Shown: positions 62,198-64,000 of the stretch, one piece after another
Position numbering within the stretch: the first letter of the stretch is position 1
Layout of the letters: every line of letters starts with the position of its first letter
Source of the DNA: Nostoc sp. NMS2
GTDB lineage: Bacteria; Cyanobacteriota; Cyanobacteriia; Cyanobacteriales; Nostocaceae
Direction: 5' to 3'
NCBI RefSeq assembly: GCF_017115105.1
Contig: NZ_JABXKH010000178.1
Location: 1-64,000, forward strand
DNA length: 64,000 bases
The notes under the pieces: generated by a model
The model's database searches: none
The model's input: only the letters and a program-made list of their open reading frames with translations
What the model was told of the DNA's origin: nothing
Translations under genes and position numbers: made by a program

Positions 62198-63508
62198 ATG
62201 ACTCAGGCAATCAAAACCCAAACCCAAACTCAAACCAGCACTGCCTACTTTCAAGCCTTAAAGTGTAAAGAATGTGGTGCGGAATATGAACTCAAAGCCA
62301 CTAATGTTTGTGAGTCATGTTTTGGGCCGTTAGAAGTCAAGTATGACTACAGCGCCCTCCGTCTGACTGTCACTCGTGAAACAATTCAAGCCGGGCCTAA
62401 TTCAATTTGGCGCTACCGTCCCTTTTTGCCTGTCGCAACTGACAATGTTATAGATGTGGGAACGGGGATGACTCCCTTGGTTCCTTCTCACCGTCTTGCC
62501 CGTCGCCTCGGTCTAAATAAGCTTTATATAAAAAATGATGCCGTTAATATGCCTACCCTTAGTTTTAAGGATCGGGTAGTGTCAGTTGCTCTATCAAGGG
62601 CGCGGGAGTTGGGTTTCACTACCGTTTCTTGCGCTAGCACAGGGAACTTGGCAAATTCTACAGCTGCGATCGCAGCCCATGCAGGTTTAGACTGTTGTGT
62701 GTTCATCCCCGCAGATTTAGAAGCGGGTAAAATTATCGGTAGTTTGATATATAGCCCAACGCTGATGGCTGTCAAAGGCAACTACGATCAAGTAAATCGT
62801 CTTTGTTCAGAAGTTGCCAATACATACGGCTGGGGTTTTGTCAATATTAACTTACGCCCTTATTACTCTGAAGGTTCCAAGACGCTAGGTTTTGAAGTTG
62901 CAGAACAACTAGGATGGGAACTACCCGATCATGTAGTTGCTCCTTTAGCTTCTGGTTCACTATTTACAAAAATTTATAAGGGTTTCCAAGAATTTATCGA
63001 AGTTGGTTTGGTAGAAAACAAGAAAGTCCGTTTCAGTGGCGCTCAAGCTGAAGGTTGTTCACCCATCGCCCAAGCCTTTAAAGAAGGACGCGACTTTATT
63101 AAACCAGTGAAACCAAATACAATTGCGAAATCCCTAGCGATCGGCAATCCAGCAGACGGTATTTATGCTGTAGAGTTAGCTCAGAAAACTGGTGGTAACA
63201 TTGAATCAGTCAATGATGCAGAAATTATTGATGGCATCAAGTTGCTGGCAGAAACCGAAGGCATCTTCACAGAAACGGCTGGTGGTACAACCGTGGCCGT
63301 GCTGAAAAAACTGGTAGAAGCTGGCAAAATTGATCCAGATGAAACTACCGTGATTTACATCACCGGCAATGGTCTGAAAACCCAAGAAGCAATCCAAGGC
63401 TATGTTGGTGAACCCTTGACTATTGATGCTAAACTAGATAGTTTTGAACGCGCCCTAGAGCGATCGCGTACTCTTGATCGCTTGGAATGGCAACAAGTTC
63501 TCGTTTAG
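62198..63508 (+). CDS. thrC: Threonine synthase
   Basis: A 436-residue PLP enzyme that converts O-phosphohomoserine to threonine. The N-terminus carries a small zinc-ribbon-like segment (LKCKECGAEYE, NVCESCFGP), as in longer cyanobacterial/plant-like enzymes. The PLP lysine is in MPTLSFKDRVVSVA (about residue 124). The Asn loop is STGNLANSTAA, and the C-terminal serine/Gly-rich part is FTETAGGTTVAVL. It sits 80 bases upstream of a MoaD/ThiS-like gene on the same strand, an arrangement that suggests a shared transcript. Confidence 0.94.
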   Translation: MTQAIKTQTQTQTSTAYFQALKCKECGAEYELKATNVCESCFGPLEVKYDYSALRLTVTRETIQAGPNSIWRYRPFLPVATDNVIDVGTGMTPLVPSHRLARRLGLNKLYIKNDAVNMPTLSFKDRVVSVALSRARELGFTTVSCASTGNLANSTAAIAAHAGLDCCVFIPADLEAGKIIGSLIYSPTLMAVKGNYDQVNRLCSEVANTYGWGFVNINLRPYYSEGSKTLGFEVAEQLGWELPDHVVAPLASGSLFTKIYKGFQEFIEVGLVENKKVRFSGAQAEGCSPIAQAFKEGRDFIKPVKPNTIAKSLAIGNPADGIYAVELAQKTGGNIESVNDAEIIDGIKLLAETEGIFTETAGGTTVAVLKKLVEAGKIDPDETTVIYITGNGLKTQEAIQGYVGEPLTIDAKLDSFERALERSRTLDRLEWQQVLV

Positions 63509-63588
63509 TTAGCAGTTAGGAGTTATGAGTTTTTTATTCATGACTCCTAAGTTTTAACTGTATTCCTAACTCTTCACTTTGTACTTTT

Positions 63589-63864
63589 ATGGCTGTAACA
63601 GTTTTAGTTCCTACGACTCTTCAGAATTTGACTAATAATCAAGCTACTCTAGAATCCAACGGTAGCACCATTGCTGAATTGTTGGATTCTTTAGAACAAA
63701 GCTTTCCTGGTATTAAATCCCGGTTGTGCGATGACGAAGGCAAGCTTCGTCGGTTTGTAAATTTTTACGTCGATAGCGAAGATATCCGCTATTTAGATGG
63801 TATTAACACAGCCCTAAAAGATGGCGATGAAGTAAGTATTGTCCCTGCTGTTGCTGGTGGTTAA
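63589..63864 (+). CDS. MoaD/ThiS-family ubiquitin-like sulfur-carrier protein
   Basis: A 91-residue beta-grasp protein. The sequence VTVLVPTTLQNLT...TIAELLDSLEQSFPGIKSRL...FVNFYVDSEDIRYL...LKDGDEVSIVPAVAGG matches the MoaD/ThiS fold, and it ends exactly in Gly-Gly, the residue that is adenylated and thiocarboxylated in these carriers. Other MoCo or thiamine genes are absent. The immediate neighbour is thrC, so it may serve an amino-acid or sulfur pathway instead (for example cysteine or homocysteine formation, as CysO or HcyS do in other bacteria). This is an inference from position. Confidence 0.88.
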   Translation: MAVTVLVPTTLQNLTNNQATLESNGSTIAELLDSLEQSFPGIKSRLCDDEGKLRRFVNFYVDSEDIRYLDGINTALKDGDEVSIVPAVAGG

Positions 63865-64000
63865 TACAGAAAACACCAATTGAAGAAGAATTCAGCTATT
63901 CTGAATGGGCTAAACGCCCCGCTATCGCTAACAGGGGCGGAGCCTTTAATAAAGTAGAAGACTTACTAGACAACCCTTTGAGAGATTACCTCGTTCCCAG
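63865..64000. terminator. Tail of the window with a hairpin
   Basis: cgcccc / ggggcg at 63915-63939 forms a short hairpin 50 bases after the MoaD-like stop, without a clear T tract; it may be a repeat. No start of a further gene can be supported before the window ends. Confidence 0.35.

Overview
The window looks like chromosomal DNA of a filamentous heterocyst-type cyanobacterium, most likely Nostoc or a close relative. The reasons are the many HIP1 octamers (gcgatcgc), moderate-to-low GC, short tandem heptanucleotide repeats of the aattcgt type, dense small foldback repeats between genes, and typical cyanobacterial genes: aerobic Mg-protoporphyrin cyclase (acsF), a DUF2996 protein, an apocarotenoid-type oxygenase, a glycine-tailed RRM protein, and a cyanobacterial-style threonine synthase/MoaD-like pair. 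I ran no database search; family names come from motifs recognised by eye.

Layout. 0.3-3 kb: metY and metX, direct sulfhydrylation of O-acetylhomoserine. 3-6 kb: two divergent-family FAD oxidoreductases on the minus strand. 6-9 kb: a GxxExxY gene inside a pair of exact 29-bp direct repeats, tRNA-Ala(CGC), and a HAD hydrolase overlapping a methyltransferase. 9.5-14 kb: RtcB, a repeat-rich gap, and an RTX protein. 14-24 kb: holB, a stand-alone small HTH-like protein, two peptidoglycan hydrolases without visible signal peptides, a membrane-anchored PilP/GspC-like protein, mnmG, and a VanY-like peptidase. 24-38 kb: mostly housekeeping genes (EamA transporter, DUF2996, acsF, orphan HsdR-N nuclease, aldo/keto reductase, rbp, ilvA, hsp20) with several hypotheticals.

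38.6-41.6 kb holds a divergent tonB / exbB-exbD set. 42-45.5 kb is a small accessory island: a type II thioesterase, a NACHT NTPase broken by a 2-nt frameshift inside a hexanucleotide repeat, and a decayed hicBA toxin-antitoxin pair running into a 42-bp minisatellite. 45.6-49.8 kb: globin, carotenoid oxygenase, Uma2 nuclease, miaB.

49.8-61.4 kb is the most striking block: five consecutive minus-strand genes for exported proteins. Four carry DUF11-type surface domains (one also SdrD-B-like, one also Calx-beta-like), and the fifth is a 1264-residue Ig-plus-beta-barrel outer-membrane protein whose start overlaps the stop of the gene before it. This looks like a dedicated cell-surface or outer-membrane assembly with no obvious named counterpart. 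The window closes with thrC and a ubiquitin-like sulfur-carrier gene.

A second theme is repeat mobility. At least six families of short palindromic or foldback elements occur between genes. Two of them, a 72-bp and a 29-bp element, also sit inside reading frames and are translated without breaking the host gene.
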